Counted from the stretch's first letter, positions 27,490-37,219 are shown. The stretch: 64,000 nt of DNA from Geminicoccaceae bacterium (GCA_028285265.1 JANQPX010000001.1:186001-250000); one strand, 5' to 3'. A program made the numbers and translations. Notes: generated by a model from the sequence alone, not told the origin.

Positions 27490-28797
27490 ATGCGCACACG
27501 CCCCCCAGAAAGGCATGAGCTCGATCCCATTGAGATCGCATCCCGTGACGAAATTGCTGCGCTGCAGCTGGATCGACTGCGATGGAGCCTGAAACATGCC
27601 TACGACAATGTCCCCCATTACCAGGCGGCATTCGATAGCGTCGGTGTTCACCCCCGGGACCTCACATCGTTAGAAGATCTCAAAAAATTTCCTTTTACAG
27701 TGAAAGATGATCTTCGAAAAAACTACCCTTTTGGCATGTTTGCGGTGCCAAGGCAGCAGGTGGCGCGAATCCATGCCTCTTCCGGGACAACCGGCAAGCC
27801 CACCGTTGTTGGATATACGGCACATGACATCGATAATTGGGCCGAAGTTTGTGCACGGTCGATTCGTGCATCCGGAGGACGTGCAGGCGACCTTGTTCAT
27901 GTCGTTTACGGTTATGGCCTTTTCACCGGCGGTCTCGGTGCACACTATGGTGCAGAAAGGCTCGGCTGTACCGTGGTTCCGATGTCGGGCGGTATGACCG
28001 CTCGACAAGTTCAACTGATCAACGATTTTGAACCCGACGTCATTATGGTGACTCCGTCATACATGCTGGCCATTGCTGATGAATTTGAGTCACTTGGGAT
28101 TGATCCAAGGCAAACATCCCTCAGCGTTGGCATCTTCGGCGCGGAGCCTTGGACCGAGGCGATGCGTACCGAAATTGAAGGACGCTTCGGCATGGATGCT
28201 GTCGATATCTATGGCCTTTCCGAAGTCATGGGCCCAGGAGTGTCCAATGAATGCGTCGAAACAAAGGACGGGCTGCACATCTGGGAGGATCATTTCTATC
28301 CTGAGATCATCGACCCGGTAACGGGAGACGTATTGCCCGACGGGGAGCAAGGCGAGCTCGTCTTCACCTCGCTGACCAAAGAGGCGTTCCCCGTCATTCG
28401 TTACCGCACACGTGACCTGACCCGCCTTTTACCGGGCACAGCACGATCGATGCGGCGCATGGAGAAGATCACGGGACGCTCAGACGACATGCTCATCGTC
28501 CGTGGTGTCAATCTGTTTCCGACACAGATTGAGGAACTTATCCTGGATAATGCGAGCCTGTCCCCTCACTACATCCTCGAGCTCCGAAAGGATGGGCCTT
28601 TGGACGTGCTAGAAGTCTTGGTCGAGGCGAGAACCGATACATCTGACACGGACTCTCGATCATCAGCGTCGGCCGCCCTGTCCAATCAGATCAAGACCAA
28701 GATTGGAATCAGCAGCTTCGTGAACGTGTTGGAGCCGGGTGGTATCGAGCGTTCCGGAGGGAAGGCAAGACGCATAAGAGATCTCCGACAAGCCTAA
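27490..28797 (+). CDS. phenylacetate-CoA ligase-like AMP-dependent synthetase
   Basis: A 435-residue adenylate-forming enzyme of the PaaK family. The P-loop reads ARIHASSGTTGKPTVVGYT, with later motifs IYGLSEVMGPGVSNEC and RTRDLTRLLPGT, and the C-terminal domain GRSDDMLIVRGVNLFPTQIE. It activates an aromatic or similar carboxylic acid as its CoA ester. No paa ring-oxygenase genes are nearby, so the substrate is uncertain. It is the first gene of a CoA ligase-MmgE/PrpD-GNAT operon; the gap to the next gene is 14 bases. Confidence 0.9.
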   Translation: MRTRPPERHELDPIEIASRDEIAALQLDRLRWSLKHAYDNVPHYQAAFDSVGVHPRDLTSLEDLKKFPFTVKDDLRKNYPFGMFAVPRQQVARIHASSGTTGKPTVVGYTAHDIDNWAEVCARSIRASGGRAGDLVHVVYGYGLFTGGLGAHYGAERLGCTVVPMSGGMTARQVQLINDFEPDVIMVTPSYMLAIADEFESLGIDPRQTSLSVGIFGAEPWTEAMRTEIEGRFGMDAVDIYGLSEVMGPGVSNECVETKDGLHIWEDHFYPEIIDPVTGDVLPDGEQGELVFTSLTKEAFPVIRYRTRDLTRLLPGTARSMRRMEKITGRSDDMLIVRGVNLFPTQIEELILDNASLSPHYILELRKDGPLDVLEVLVEARTDTSDTDSRSSASAALSNQIKTKIGISSFVNVLEPGGIERSGGKARRIRDLRQA

Positions 28798-28811
28798 GCG
28801 GATAGCGGTCC

Positions 28812-30206
28812 ATGCCTGCAACTCCTGGACAAGCCGAACACATCACGAAAGATGGTATTGCTGCCTTCGCCGAGCATGTGGTCAAAAACAGCTACAGCGA
28901 CTTACCTCCATCGACGGTCAATTCCGTCAAGACCTTCGTCTTGGATGGCTTCGGTGTAGGCATCGCTGGAAGCCGTGGTCCCTGGATGGACTGCTTGATC
29001 GAAAGCGCCCGTCTTCAGGGACACTCTGACACCTCGCGCATCTGGGTTTTCGGCGATCACCTGCCAGCGTCTGCAGCGGCAATGGTCAACGCATATCAAA
29101 TGCATAACTCGGAGTTCGATTGCGTCCATGAAGGCGCCGTCGTGCATGCCATGACGATCCCCTTGGCCGTCGCGATGGCTGAAGCCGAGCGTGTAGGTCG
29201 TATCGATGGCAAAACTTTGATGACAGCGATAGCGCTCGGTGTCGACGTTGCTTCGCATCTCGGAGTCGCCTCAAAGGCAAGCCTAAGGTTCTTTCGGCCT
29301 GCAACCGCAGGTGCGTTCGGCGGCGTCGCTACCCTCGGCAAGCTTCGCCAGTTTGATAGCGAGATGATGATCCACGCATTCGGTACCGTCCTCGCTCAGA
29401 CATCCGGGACGATGCAAGCGCATGTCGACGGCGGCATCATGCTGGCGATGCAAATGGGCTTTAATGCTAGAAATGCCGTCGTCGCAGCCGATATGGCGGA
29501 ACGTGGTCTGAAGGCCCCGCCTTCCGTCCTGGAGGGCGAGTTCGGCTTCTTCCGACTTTTCGAAGGTGACTACGATTTAGCACCTTGCATGGACGCCCTA
29601 GGGAAAATCTGGCGAATCGATGAGATTGCGCATAAGCCTTTCCCCTCGGGCCGCGCAACCCACGGCGTTCTCGATGGCCTCCTCACGCTCAAAAGAGAGC
29701 ACGGCTTTTCGGCAGACGAAGTCGATCATGTCCTTTGCCGCATCCCTTCGCTGACGGCACAGCTCGTCGGCCGTCCAATTCTGGAAGCGATGGAGGTCAA
29801 CTATGCACGGTTGTCGGCCCCCTACGTGCTGGCATCGGCTCTTATCAATGGTGGCCTTACGATCGACGATTTCAGCCCAGAAGCCATAAGCGAGGAAAAG
29901 AGACTGGCACTGGGGCGCCGGGTCATGGTCGAAGTCAACGACAATCCCGACAAAAATGCACTAACACCAGTGACCATCGAGGTCCTCATGAAACAGGGCC
30001 AGCGATATGAGGTTACGATGGACGTGGTCTATGGAAATCCCCAAAAGCCGTTGACGAGAGCCGCCCATATCGAAAAGTTCCGCCAAAACTGGTCGACGGC
30101 TGCAAAAATGCTTCCTATCAATAAGGCTGATGAATTGATCGCATTGGTCGACGAACTCGAGGCCGTCTCAGACGCAAGCACGCTCATCGATCGTATGGTG
30201 CCATAA
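28812..30206 (+). CDS. MmgE/PrpD family protein
   Basis: A 464-residue member of the MmgE/PrpD family (PF03972), which includes 2-methylcitrate dehydratase and cis-aconitate decarboxylase. Visible signatures: FVLDGFGVGIAGSRGPWMDC, AAAMVNAYQMHNSEFDCVHE with GAVVHAMT following, and KPFPSGRATHGVLDGLL. Enzymes of this fold dehydrate or decarboxylate tricarboxylic acids, but many are unassigned. It follows the CoA ligase by 14 bases and abuts the GNAT gene (TAATG overlap), so all three should be co-expressed. Confidence 0.9.
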   Translation: MPATPGQAEHITKDGIAAFAEHVVKNSYSDLPPSTVNSVKTFVLDGFGVGIAGSRGPWMDCLIESARLQGHSDTSRIWVFGDHLPASAAAMVNAYQMHNSEFDCVHEGAVVHAMTIPLAVAMAEAERVGRIDGKTLMTAIALGVDVASHLGVASKASLRFFRPATAGAFGGVATLGKLRQFDSEMMIHAFGTVLAQTSGTMQAHVDGGIMLAMQMGFNARNAVVAADMAERGLKAPPSVLEGEFGFFRLFEGDYDLAPCMDALGKIWRIDEIAHKPFPSGRATHGVLDGLLTLKREHGFSADEVDHVLCRIPSLTAQLVGRPILEAMEVNYARLSAPYVLASALINGGLTIDDFSPEAISEEKRLALGRRVMVEVNDNPDKNALTPVTIEVLMKQGQRYEVTMDVVYGNPQKPLTRAAHIEKFRQNWSTAAKMLPINKADELIALVDELEAVSDASTLIDRMVP

Positions 30207-30739
30207 TGTCATCCGACCAACTCCATGCTCGCTCGGTCATCATCCGCGACGCCGCCCCGTCGGAATTTCCCACCTTAGCGATGTTGCAGGTGAGGAGTTG
30301 GCGTGACGTCTATCGGGGCATTCTTCCAGACAGCTATCTTGATGACGAGATCGACGAAGACCTTACCAGCCGCTGGGCTGAACTTCGTCCAAGTGGAGAT
30401 GATTTGGTGCTCGTTGCTGACCGTGACGGCATCGTAGGTTTCATTACCGTCTGGTGTAATCCTAGCCCCTATGTCGACAATCTACATGTCGAGCCCGGAA
30501 AGCGATCAGGCGGTGTCGGTGCGCACCTCATGCGATCGGCAGCGCATCGTCTCATACAAAATGGCTACGAGAGGATGTCATTGTATGTCGCCGCAGGAAA
30601 CACACGTGCGGCTGCCTTCTATCGACGACTCGGAGGCGAATTCGGCGAAGTGGAACGCCTGCATCAGAAGAATGGCGGCGACGTCGATGCGATAGAGGTT
30701 GTCTGGACAAATCTGGCTAAGCTCGCCAGCGTGCCATAG
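30206..30739 (+). CDS. GNAT-family N-acetyltransferase
   Basis: A 177-residue acetyltransferase. Motif A is LHVEPGKRSGGVGAHLMRSA and the downstream motif B is YVAAGNTRAAAFYRRLGGEF. The ATG overlaps the stop of the MmgE/PrpD gene by one base, so it is translationally coupled. The substrate is unknown; the context suggests a role beside a CoA-ester pathway. Confidence 0.88.
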   Translation: MSSDQLHARSVIIRDAAPSEFPTLAMLQVRSWRDVYRGILPDSYLDDEIDEDLTSRWAELRPSGDDLVLVADRDGIVGFITVWCNPSPYVDNLHVEPGKRSGGVGAHLMRSAAHRLIQNGYERMSLYVAAGNTRAAAFYRRLGGEFGEVERLHQKNGGDVDAIEVVWTNLAKLASVP

Positions 30740-30803
30740 TCGACCATTCGTTGCTATCCGCAACCCAGCAACTTGGTACAGCAGACGTGTAAGCCCGGCT
30801 GTA

Positions 30804-31151
30804 TCAGCCCTTGCAGGCTTGCTTAGCTTCGGAGACGACGGCATCCACGGGTTCGAGCGCCTTCGAAAGCTTCGCATCGACCTGCATGGCTGCAAGGTCT
30901 GCGCGACGCTGCTCTTCATAGGCCTGCGCATACTGCATCATCGCCATATAGCTGTCGCTTGGTAGACCAGCACGAACTCGATCTTGTACACAGGCGCAAT
31001 ACTCCTGCGACAGGCCATTCCAATTGACACAATTTTGAATTGCAGTCGAATGCGCTTTCTCAATGTCGAGCGCGAGCGCTTCGTCGCTGAAGGGTTGTGA
31101 TGCCAGAAGAGCACCGAGCACGATCGGCGAAAGCTTGACGAACAATGGCAT
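30804..31151 (-). CDS. small secreted cysteine-containing protein
   Basis: A 115-residue protein with a signal peptide ending near EALALDIEK. The mature part has a short cysteine motif, AIQNCVNWNGLSQEYCACVQ, and a final cysteine in SEAKQACKG, which makes two disulfides possible. The remainder is helical. GGAGAC lies upstream of the ATG. I do not recognise a named family; similar short exported proteins with a C...C-x-C pattern occur in alphaproteobacteria. Confidence 0.7.
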   Translation of the reverse strand: MPLFVKLSPIVLGALLASQPFSDEALALDIEKAHSTAIQNCVNWNGLSQEYCACVQDRVRAGLPSDSYMAMMQYAQAYEEQRRADLAAMQVDAKLSKALEPVDAVVSEAKQACKG

Positions 31152-31291
31152 GAGTGTCTCCGCTTCTTGTTAATTGATACGATAGGGGCGCTGTTAGGGC
31201 GCTGAGTTTTCACTTGAGTTAAGTCTGTCTAACCTCGGTCGTGCGACTGGGTCCAGTCGACGAATGGCCCTTGGTACGATTCGCGCCGGTT

Positions 31292-31510
31292 TCACTGCCG
31301 AGCGGCTGCCGCGATGGCGGTTCTTGATGTGATCGAAGTCGACCGTTCCTGCAACACCTCGCCATTGGCGCGTTCGTAAGCATAGGCAAAGAGCTTCGGG
31401 CAATCGGCAAGCAGCCTCTCGTCGCATGGAGCGTGCCTCTGGGAAACCGACAGCACACATCCGACGAAGCGATGACCCGCCGGCGTGTCCAACCCATCCA
31501 TCTCGGGCAT
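31292..31510 (-). CDS. possible small protein, 72 residues, weakly supported
   Basis: In the 400-base gap between the small secreted protein and the helicase, the minus strand holds a 72-codon frame starting MPEMDGLDTPAGHRFVGCVL. Third codon positions are fairly GC-rich, as in neighbouring genes, and three cysteines are present. There is no good ribosome site, no signal peptide and no family match that I recognise, and two other minus-strand frames overlap it. It may simply be non-coding. The rest of the gap shows nothing else. Confidence 0.25.
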   Translation of the reverse strand: MPEMDGLDTPAGHRFVGCVLSVSQRHAPCDERLLADCPKLFAYAYERANGEVLQERSTSITSRTAIAAAARQ

Positions 31511-31574
31511 TCTGAGTTAGGGCGTCATCTGTCCAAATGCTGTCGACTAATTGGCCCATTGTTTTCTCATCGAG

Positions 31575-34100
31575 ATGTTGACATTCACTCGTTCGGGCAG
31601 ACTTGCTGTCTTGTCTCGCGTCCCTCGCCGCGATGGCAAACTCTGGAGCGATGAAACGACCTTGGCAACATGTCTCAAATATAACGCATCTCTACCGGGG
31701 AAATTCCAAGCCTGGTTTAAAAAGAGAGATTGGGCGCCGCACACACATCAACTTGAGATGCTGGCTAAGGCTGACCTAGGCCAATCCGCGCTGCTAATCG
31801 CGCCCACAGGGGGTGGCAAGACGCTTGCCGGCTTTCTTCCCAGCCTTGTCCAGCTCGATGGGCTGAATGACGAAGATGGCAAGAAGATGCACACGCTGTA
31901 CATCTCTCCATTAAAGGCGCTGACCACCGACATCGCCCGCAATCTCCAGGCACCAATTCAGGATATGGACCTCGACATCCGCGTTGAGACGAGGACAGGC
32001 GACACACCGCAGAACCGCCGCCAGCGCCAACGCATGAGCCCGCCAAACATCCTCCTTACAACGCCAGAATCGCTGGCACTCCTGTTGTCATATCCAGACG
32101 CAGCCGCGATCTTCGATGGCTTAAAAACGGTCATTATTGACGAATTGCACGCACTTGCCGGTACTAAACGAGGCCAGCTTCTAGCTCTTGGCCTCACACG
32201 CCTCAATCGGCTGTCCGGCGATGCACGCTACGTTGGGCTTTCGGCGACTGTTGAGAAACCAAAGGAGCTCTTGGCCTACCTAACATTTGGCGCCAAACGT
32301 GCCGAGCTCGTCCTTGGTGCGTCCGGACCAGAGCCTGACGTCTCCGTGCTGCTTCCAGAAGGGCGTCTGCCATGGGCAGGCCACTATGGTACCTACGCGG
32401 CGCCATCGCTTTACAATACCATTAAGTCGGCTGGTACGACGCTGGTCTTTGTCAACACACGGGCTCAGGCCGAGGTTATGTTTAGAGAGCTCTGGCGCCT
32501 CAATGACGATAACCTTCCTATAGCGCTGCACCATGGGTCCCTCGCCGTCGAACAAAGACGACGCGTCGAATCAGCAATGGCGAGTGGTCAGCTGAAGGCA
32601 ATTGTTTGCACCAGCTCACTCGATCTTGGCATTGACTGGGGCGACGTTGATCTTGTCGTTCAAATTGGTGCGCCGAAAGGCGTTTCGAGAATTCTGCAAC
32701 GGATCGGTCGGGCCAACCACCGTTTCGACCAGCCGAGTCGAGCCTTACTCGTACCAGGCAATCGGTTCGAGGTTCTCGAATGCCGAGCTGCAATCGATGC
32801 GATCCATGAGGAGACATTGGATGGCACGCCGCCTCATCCGGGCGGGCTCGATGTTCTAGCACAACATCTAATGGGCGTTGCCTGTTCCGGACCCTTTGAT
32901 CCCGACGCCCTCTTCGACGAAGTCGTTGGTGCCTACCCCTATCGCGATCTGACAAGGCGTGACTTTGACGACGTCATTGAATTCGTGGCGACTGGCGGCT
33001 ATGCGCTTCAAGTCTATGATCGCTATCGAAAGCTCCGACAAACTGCTGAAGGGCACTGGATTCTAACCGACAAGAAATTGGCACAACGTTATCGGATGAA
33101 TATCGGCACCATCGTCGAACAGCCAATGGTAAAGGTACGCCTGAAAGGTCGACGCCAGAGTCTTGGCGATGTCGAGGAATGGTTCGTTCAATGGCTGTCG
33201 CCTGGAGACGTCTTTCAGTTTGCTGGCCGAGCGCTGGTTTTCCAGGGAATGCGTGAAACTACCGCCGAGGTGACCTTCGCACCACCTGGCCGAGAGCCGA
33301 CCGTGCCCAGCTATATGGGCACACGTATGCCGTTTACCACGCACCTTTCCTCTAGAGTTCGCGGCTATCTCGCTGATCCATCTAGTTGGCATGAACTACC
33401 TGGTCAGGTGCTCGAATGGCTGGAAGCCCAACAGCAACGATCATCGATGCCAGCTGCCAACGAACTCTTAATTGAGACGTTTCCAAGACGCGGCCGCTTT
33501 TACATGGTGATCTATGCTTTTGCAGGATGGAACGCTCATCAAACACTAGCCATGCTGGTGACCAAGCGGATGGAACGCTTTGGCTTAAAGCCTATCGGTT
33601 TCAACGCAAGCGATTACATTCTTTGCGTTTGGGGACTTGAGCCGGTAACTGATCCTTCAGCTTTGCTCGATATCGATATTCTCGGCGAGGAACTCGAAGA
33701 ATGGATGGCAGAGAGCAGTCTCCTCAAACGAACATTTAGGAATGTGGCCGTGGTTTCTGGATTGATCGAGCGGCGCCATCCCGGCCAGGAGAAAACCGGC
33801 AGGCAGGTCACCGTGAACTCGGATCTCATTTACGACGTACTCAGAAAGTACCAGCCTGATCATGTTCTACTTCGCGCCACATATGCGGAAGCTGCGGTAG
33901 GCCTCCTTGATGTCAAGCGACTTGCTGACTTCCTCACCAGCGTGCAGGGCAAGATCCATCATCATCAGCTTGATAGACTCTCGCCGCTCGCCTTGCCCGT
34001 GATGCTCGAGATCGGTAAAGAGGTTGTCCCAGGTGAAGCTGATGACGCTGTCCTTGCAGCTGTAGCAGACGAGCTCATCGAGGAAGCGTTTGGCAAGTAG
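31575..34100 (+). CDS. ligase-associated DNA damage response DEXH-box helicase
   Basis: About 841 residues of an Lhr-type superfamily 2 helicase. Motif I is LLIAPTGGGKTLAGFLPSL, motif II VIIDELHALAGTKRG (DELH), motif III GLSATVEKP, motif VI QRIGRANHRF, and VCTSSLDLGIDWGDVDLV is motif V. This is the form found beside an ATP-dependent DNA ligase and the PdeM nuclease, thought to act in repair. The next gene is PdeM; the ligase and exonuclease are not in the window. The start is uncertain: ATG 31575 is used, while homologs begin nearer LPGKFQAWFKKRDWAP. Confidence 0.9.
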   Translation: MLTFTRSGRLAVLSRVPRRDGKLWSDETTLATCLKYNASLPGKFQAWFKKRDWAPHTHQLEMLAKADLGQSALLIAPTGGGKTLAGFLPSLVQLDGLNDEDGKKMHTLYISPLKALTTDIARNLQAPIQDMDLDIRVETRTGDTPQNRRQRQRMSPPNILLTTPESLALLLSYPDAAAIFDGLKTVIIDELHALAGTKRGQLLALGLTRLNRLSGDARYVGLSATVEKPKELLAYLTFGAKRAELVLGASGPEPDVSVLLPEGRLPWAGHYGTYAAPSLYNTIKSAGTTLVFVNTRAQAEVMFRELWRLNDDNLPIALHHGSLAVEQRRRVESAMASGQLKAIVCTSSLDLGIDWGDVDLVVQIGAPKGVSRILQRIGRANHRFDQPSRALLVPGNRFEVLECRAAIDAIHEETLDGTPPHPGGLDVLAQHLMGVACSGPFDPDALFDEVVGAYPYRDLTRRDFDDVIEFVATGGYALQVYDRYRKLRQTAEGHWILTDKKLAQRYRMNIGTIVEQPMVKVRLKGRRQSLGDVEEWFVQWLSPGDVFQFAGRALVFQGMRETTAEVTFAPPGREPTVPSYMGTRMPFTTHLSSRVRGYLADPSSWHELPGQVLEWLEAQQQRSSMPAANELLIETFPRRGRFYMVIYAFAGWNAHQTLAMLVTKRMERFGLKPIGFNASDYILCVWGLEPVTDPSALLDIDILGEELEEWMAESSLLKRTFRNVAVVSGLIERRHPGQEKTGRQVTVNSDLIYDVLRKYQPDHVLLRATYAEAAVGLLDVKRLADFLTSVQGKIHHHQLDRLSPLALPVMLEIGKEVVPGEADDAVLAAVADELIEEAFGK

Positions 34101-34199
34101 CGAGATGCGACGATAAAAATTTTGCCGTCGGTCGGCCCAGCGTGGTATGGCCGAATCGTGTCTTCGAGTGCCGGGAGTTGTTTACATGAAAATTGAAGC

Positions 34200-34886
34200 G
34201 TGCAAAGCCAAACCCTAAACGCTCCCTATGAGCGTCTTTTGGCTGACAGCTCTGGCGCTCTTGTTTGGCCGGACGAACAACTTGTGGTCGTTGCCGATCT
34301 GCATCTGGAAAAAGGATCGTTTTTTGCCGGCAAGGGCTCCGTAATCCCACCCTACGATAGTCGATCCGCTCTTGAGCGTTTGTCAGCGACCTTAGAGCGC
34401 TGGTCACCTAAGCATGTCGTCAGTCTCGGCGACAGCTTTCATGACCCGAAGGCAAGCGACAGACTGTCTCCCGATGATCGAGCGGGCATCCAACATCTGA
34501 CGTCAAAATATGAGTGGATCTGGATCACAGGCAATCACGACCCCGCGCCGCCTTTGGGTCTCGGAGGAACCTCTAGTTCAAGAGTTACGATTGGCGGGAT
34601 TGTATTTCGACATCTGCCAAGCGGCCAAATTCAACAGCCAGAAATCGCCGGACACCTTCATCCCAAAGCAAGCGTCAAAGCACGAGGGCGGCGTGTGTCA
34701 CGCCCATGCTTCGTCGCTGATTGCCATCGCGTTTTGTTGCCCGCATTCGGCGCCTATACAGGTGGTCTAAGTGTATTGGACCCAGCCGTGGCAAACCTTT
34801 TCCCCGGTGACTACAGAGCGTATCTGTTGGGCGACAATCGCGTGCACATGGTGGCTAAGCACCAGATCGAACGCGCTGCAAATTGA
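34200..34886 (+). CDS. pdeM: ligase-associated DNA damage response endonuclease PdeM
   Basis: A 228-residue calcineurin-like metallophosphoesterase. Metal motifs are VVVADLHLEKG, HVVSLGDSFHD, WITGNHDPAP and EIAGHLHPKA, in the family order. This family sits with the DEXH helicase and DNA ligase in a repair cluster. The start is GTG 34200; a gap of about 100 bases separates it from the helicase stop. The gene was named by family; activity is not shown here. Confidence 0.88.
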   Translation: MQSQTLNAPYERLLADSSGALVWPDEQLVVVADLHLEKGSFFAGKGSVIPPYDSRSALERLSATLERWSPKHVVSLGDSFHDPKASDRLSPDDRAGIQHLTSKYEWIWITGNHDPAPPLGLGGTSSSRVTIGGIVFRHLPSGQIQQPEIAGHLHPKASVKARGRRVSRPCFVADCHRVLLPAFGAYTGGLSVLDPAVANLFPGDYRAYLLGDNRVHMVAKHQIERAAN

Positions 34887-34917
34887 TCGTCTGGTCTTGC
34901 CCAGCGAATGGCTTATC

Positions 34918-34946
34918 TGATCCAGCGCGGTCGCAATCGCGTATCC
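34918..34946 (+). promoter_or_regulatory. candidate RpoE/ChrR-type ECF sigma promoter
   Basis: TGATCC at 34918-34923 is separated by 18 bases from TATCC at 34942-34946. In Rhodobacter the singlet-oxygen sigma factor RpoE uses TGATCC near -35 with a TA-rich -10 element at similar spacing. The site lies about 100 bases before the FAD oxidoreductase gene, whose homologs belong to that regulon. The -10 match is imperfect at its last base. Confidence 0.45.
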
Positions 34947-35049
34947 ATCATCGAATGAAGACAGCTATTCGATATGTTCTCCCTAGCCTACCGTTTCCGA
35001 CGAGGAATCGCGCCGGCTCCCGACGCTTAAGACTGTAAGTGGTAGGTTG

Positions 35050-36396
35050 ATGAATATCGCGATCATTGGAACCGGCATCGCCGGATTGAGTTGTGCCTGG
35101 CTCCTCAACAAGGCTCACGACATTACCGTCTACGAGATCGACAATCGTCCCGGAGGCCACTCCAATACCATATCAATGCCCTCCGCTAGTGGCACCGTCC
35201 CTGTCGACACCGGTTTTATCGTCTACAATCAGCGAAACTATCCCAACCTGACGGCTTTATTCGATCACTTGCAGGTCGCAACTAAGGCCAGCAATATGTC
35301 TTTCGGCGTTAGCCTAGATGGTGGTCGTTTTGAGTATTCTGGAAGCGACACTTACCGGACGCTGTTTGCTCAAAAACGAAACCTACTGCGTCCTGAATTC
35401 CACCGAATGCTTGCCGATATCGTTCGGTTCAACGCGTCAGCGCAGCGGTTTCTTGAACAAGTAAAACCACATGAACAGCTGACAATTGGGAGCTTTTTAT
35501 CCCGAGGCCGTTACAGTGATAGCTTCTGTAATCGCTATCTCTTGCCGATGAGCGCAGCGATTTGGTCCGCAAGCCTTGAGCGAATCAGGGCCTTTCCCGC
35601 GCGCAGTTTCCTGCAGTTCTTCCAAAATCACGGTCTGATAACACTGAACGATAGGCCAGAGTGGAGAACGGTTGCGGGTGGATCAATCGCCTATGTTGCC
35701 AAACTCACAGCGTCCTTCAAGGAACGCATAAGCTTGGGTGTAGGCGCTCGAAAGCTCCTACGTGAACAGGATGGTGTCACCGTTGTTGGCACCGATGGTA
35801 ACGCACATCACTACGATGCCGTCGTTATTGCTTGTCATGCTGACACAGCTCTTGATTTGATCGAAGCTCCATCGCCGAAAGAACAATCGATCCTCGGCGC
35901 GTTTGACTATCAGACCAACACAGCAATTCTTCATTCCGATCCAAAGCTGATGCCTAAAAGGCGGGCGGTTTGGTCTAGCTGGAATTATTTGGCCGATGGT
36001 GCAATGTCGAGAAACGCAAAGGTATCGATCACATATTGGATGAACCATTTGCAGAAACTCGAGTGTGATCACTTGGCTCTCGTTTCGCTCAATCCTTTAA
36101 GAGAACCGGCAGAGGAGCATCAGGTGGCCAGGATGACTTATGAGCATCCGATGTTTGATCAAAAGGCATTGGACGCTCAGTGCCGCTTGTCCGAAATCCA
36201 GGGTCGCAACAGGCTATGGTATGCAGGGGCTCACTGGGGATTCGGATTTCACGAAGATGGTCTCCTTTCTGGCCTGAAAGTTGCCGCAGCGCTTGGTGTG
36301 ACGCCACCCTGGTGGTCCAATGTCGAATCACTTGCTCCAAGTGCAGTGCCAGGAACAGTTCCGATCATGCCCGAAGCCGTAGCGGGCGCCGACTAA
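35050..36396 (+). CDS. FAD-dependent amine-oxidase-like oxidoreductase (COG2907)
   Basis: A 448-residue flavoprotein. The N-terminal dinucleotide motif IAIIGTGIAGLSCAWLL is followed by VYEIDNRPGGHSNTI and the C-terminal FAD motif RLWYAGAHWGFGFHEDGLLS. It heads a three-gene operon with DUF1365 and a Cfa-like methyltransferase. The same trio occurs in Rhodobacter under RpoE control, where I recall the flavoprotein (UfaD) acting as the desaturase of furan fatty acid synthesis. The ATG at 35050 is preferred over TTG 35047; GGTAGG lies just upstream. Confidence 0.88.
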   Translation: MNIAIIGTGIAGLSCAWLLNKAHDITVYEIDNRPGGHSNTISMPSASGTVPVDTGFIVYNQRNYPNLTALFDHLQVATKASNMSFGVSLDGGRFEYSGSDTYRTLFAQKRNLLRPEFHRMLADIVRFNASAQRFLEQVKPHEQLTIGSFLSRGRYSDSFCNRYLLPMSAAIWSASLERIRAFPARSFLQFFQNHGLITLNDRPEWRTVAGGSIAYVAKLTASFKERISLGVGARKLLREQDGVTVVGTDGNAHHYDAVVIACHADTALDLIEAPSPKEQSILGAFDYQTNTAILHSDPKLMPKRRAVWSSWNYLADGAMSRNAKVSITYWMNHLQKLECDHLALVSLNPLREPAEEHQVARMTYEHPMFDQKALDAQCRLSEIQGRNRLWYAGAHWGFGFHEDGLLSGLKVAAALGVTPPWWSNVESLAPSAVPGTVPIMPEAVAGAD

Positions 36397-36398
36397 TC

Positions 36399-37163
36399 AT
36401 GATCAGTGAAGGCCTCTATGTCGGTCGCGTCATGCATCATCGGCTCCGGCCCAAGCGTCATCGCTTCGTCTATCGCGTATTTACGTTACTCCTCGACATT
36501 GATCGCTTGGAAGCCACAGCCAGGAGATTACGGCTGTTATCTCTTGGAAACCCCAACCTCTTTTCATTTCACAACAAAGACCATGGGGACCGTGACGGCA
36601 GTCCTCTTCGTCCTTGGGTGGAGCAGCAGCTTCTGTCACATGGCGTTTCTGAGACGGCGGCACATATACGGCTCCTGGCCATGCCCAGGTTCTTCGGTTA
36701 TGTGTTCAATCCGCTCAGCATTTACTATTGCTATGACGCTTCTCAACAGCTCTTCGCCGTCATTTACGAAGTTAAGAACACCTTTGGCGGCCAACATGCG
36801 TATGTCCTCCCCATTCCAGAAAGTGACCCGACATCGGGACGCTTCCACCACAGATGTAGAAAAGACTTCTACGTTTCACCGTTCATAGAGAGCCATGCCA
36901 ATTATCGGTTTAGCTTAAACAGTCCCGGTCAAGACTTGGACGTGCGTATAACAGAATATGTGGAGAACCAGCCACTCTTGGTGGCCACGTTACAAGGCAA
37001 GCACAAAGCCTTGACTGATAGTCAACTTGTGATCCAAGCTCTTAAGCATCCTTTTTTGCAACAGAAGGTAATGGCATCGATCCACTTTGAAGCCTTAAGG
37101 CTTTGGCTCAAAGGTGTCGATCTCCAGCCGCGAGACGAGCAATCCAAGCTACAAAACGGATAA
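36399..37163 (+). CDS. DUF1365 domain-containing protein
   Basis: A 254-residue protein of DUF1365 (PF07103). Typical motifs are YVGRVMHHRLRPKRHRFVYR, MPRFFGYVFNPLSIYYCYD and KDFYVSPFIESHANYRF. The function is unknown, but the gene is nearly always found between the FAD oxidoreductase and the Cfa-like methyltransferase, so a role in fatty acyl modification is likely. The ATG follows the previous stop by two bases. Composition resembles its neighbours. Confidence 0.92.
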   Translation: MISEGLYVGRVMHHRLRPKRHRFVYRVFTLLLDIDRLEATARRLRLLSLGNPNLFSFHNKDHGDRDGSPLRPWVEQQLLSHGVSETAAHIRLLAMPRFFGYVFNPLSIYYCYDASQQLFAVIYEVKNTFGGQHAYVLPIPESDPTSGRFHHRCRKDFYVSPFIESHANYRFSLNSPGQDLDVRITEYVENQPLLVATLQGKHKALTDSQLVIQALKHPFLQQKVMASIHFEALRLWLKGVDLQPRDEQSKLQNG

Positions 37164-37219
37164 CAGCAAGCAGACACAAACAAGAATCGATGTAGAACAA
37201 CATGGTAGGGGGTACGGTT

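Noticed and set aside
31194..31559. 121-codon minus-strand frame next to the helicase
   Set aside because: Arg-rich shadow composition, overlapping two other frames of the same strand; only the 72-codon frame at 31292-31510 looked at all gene-like.
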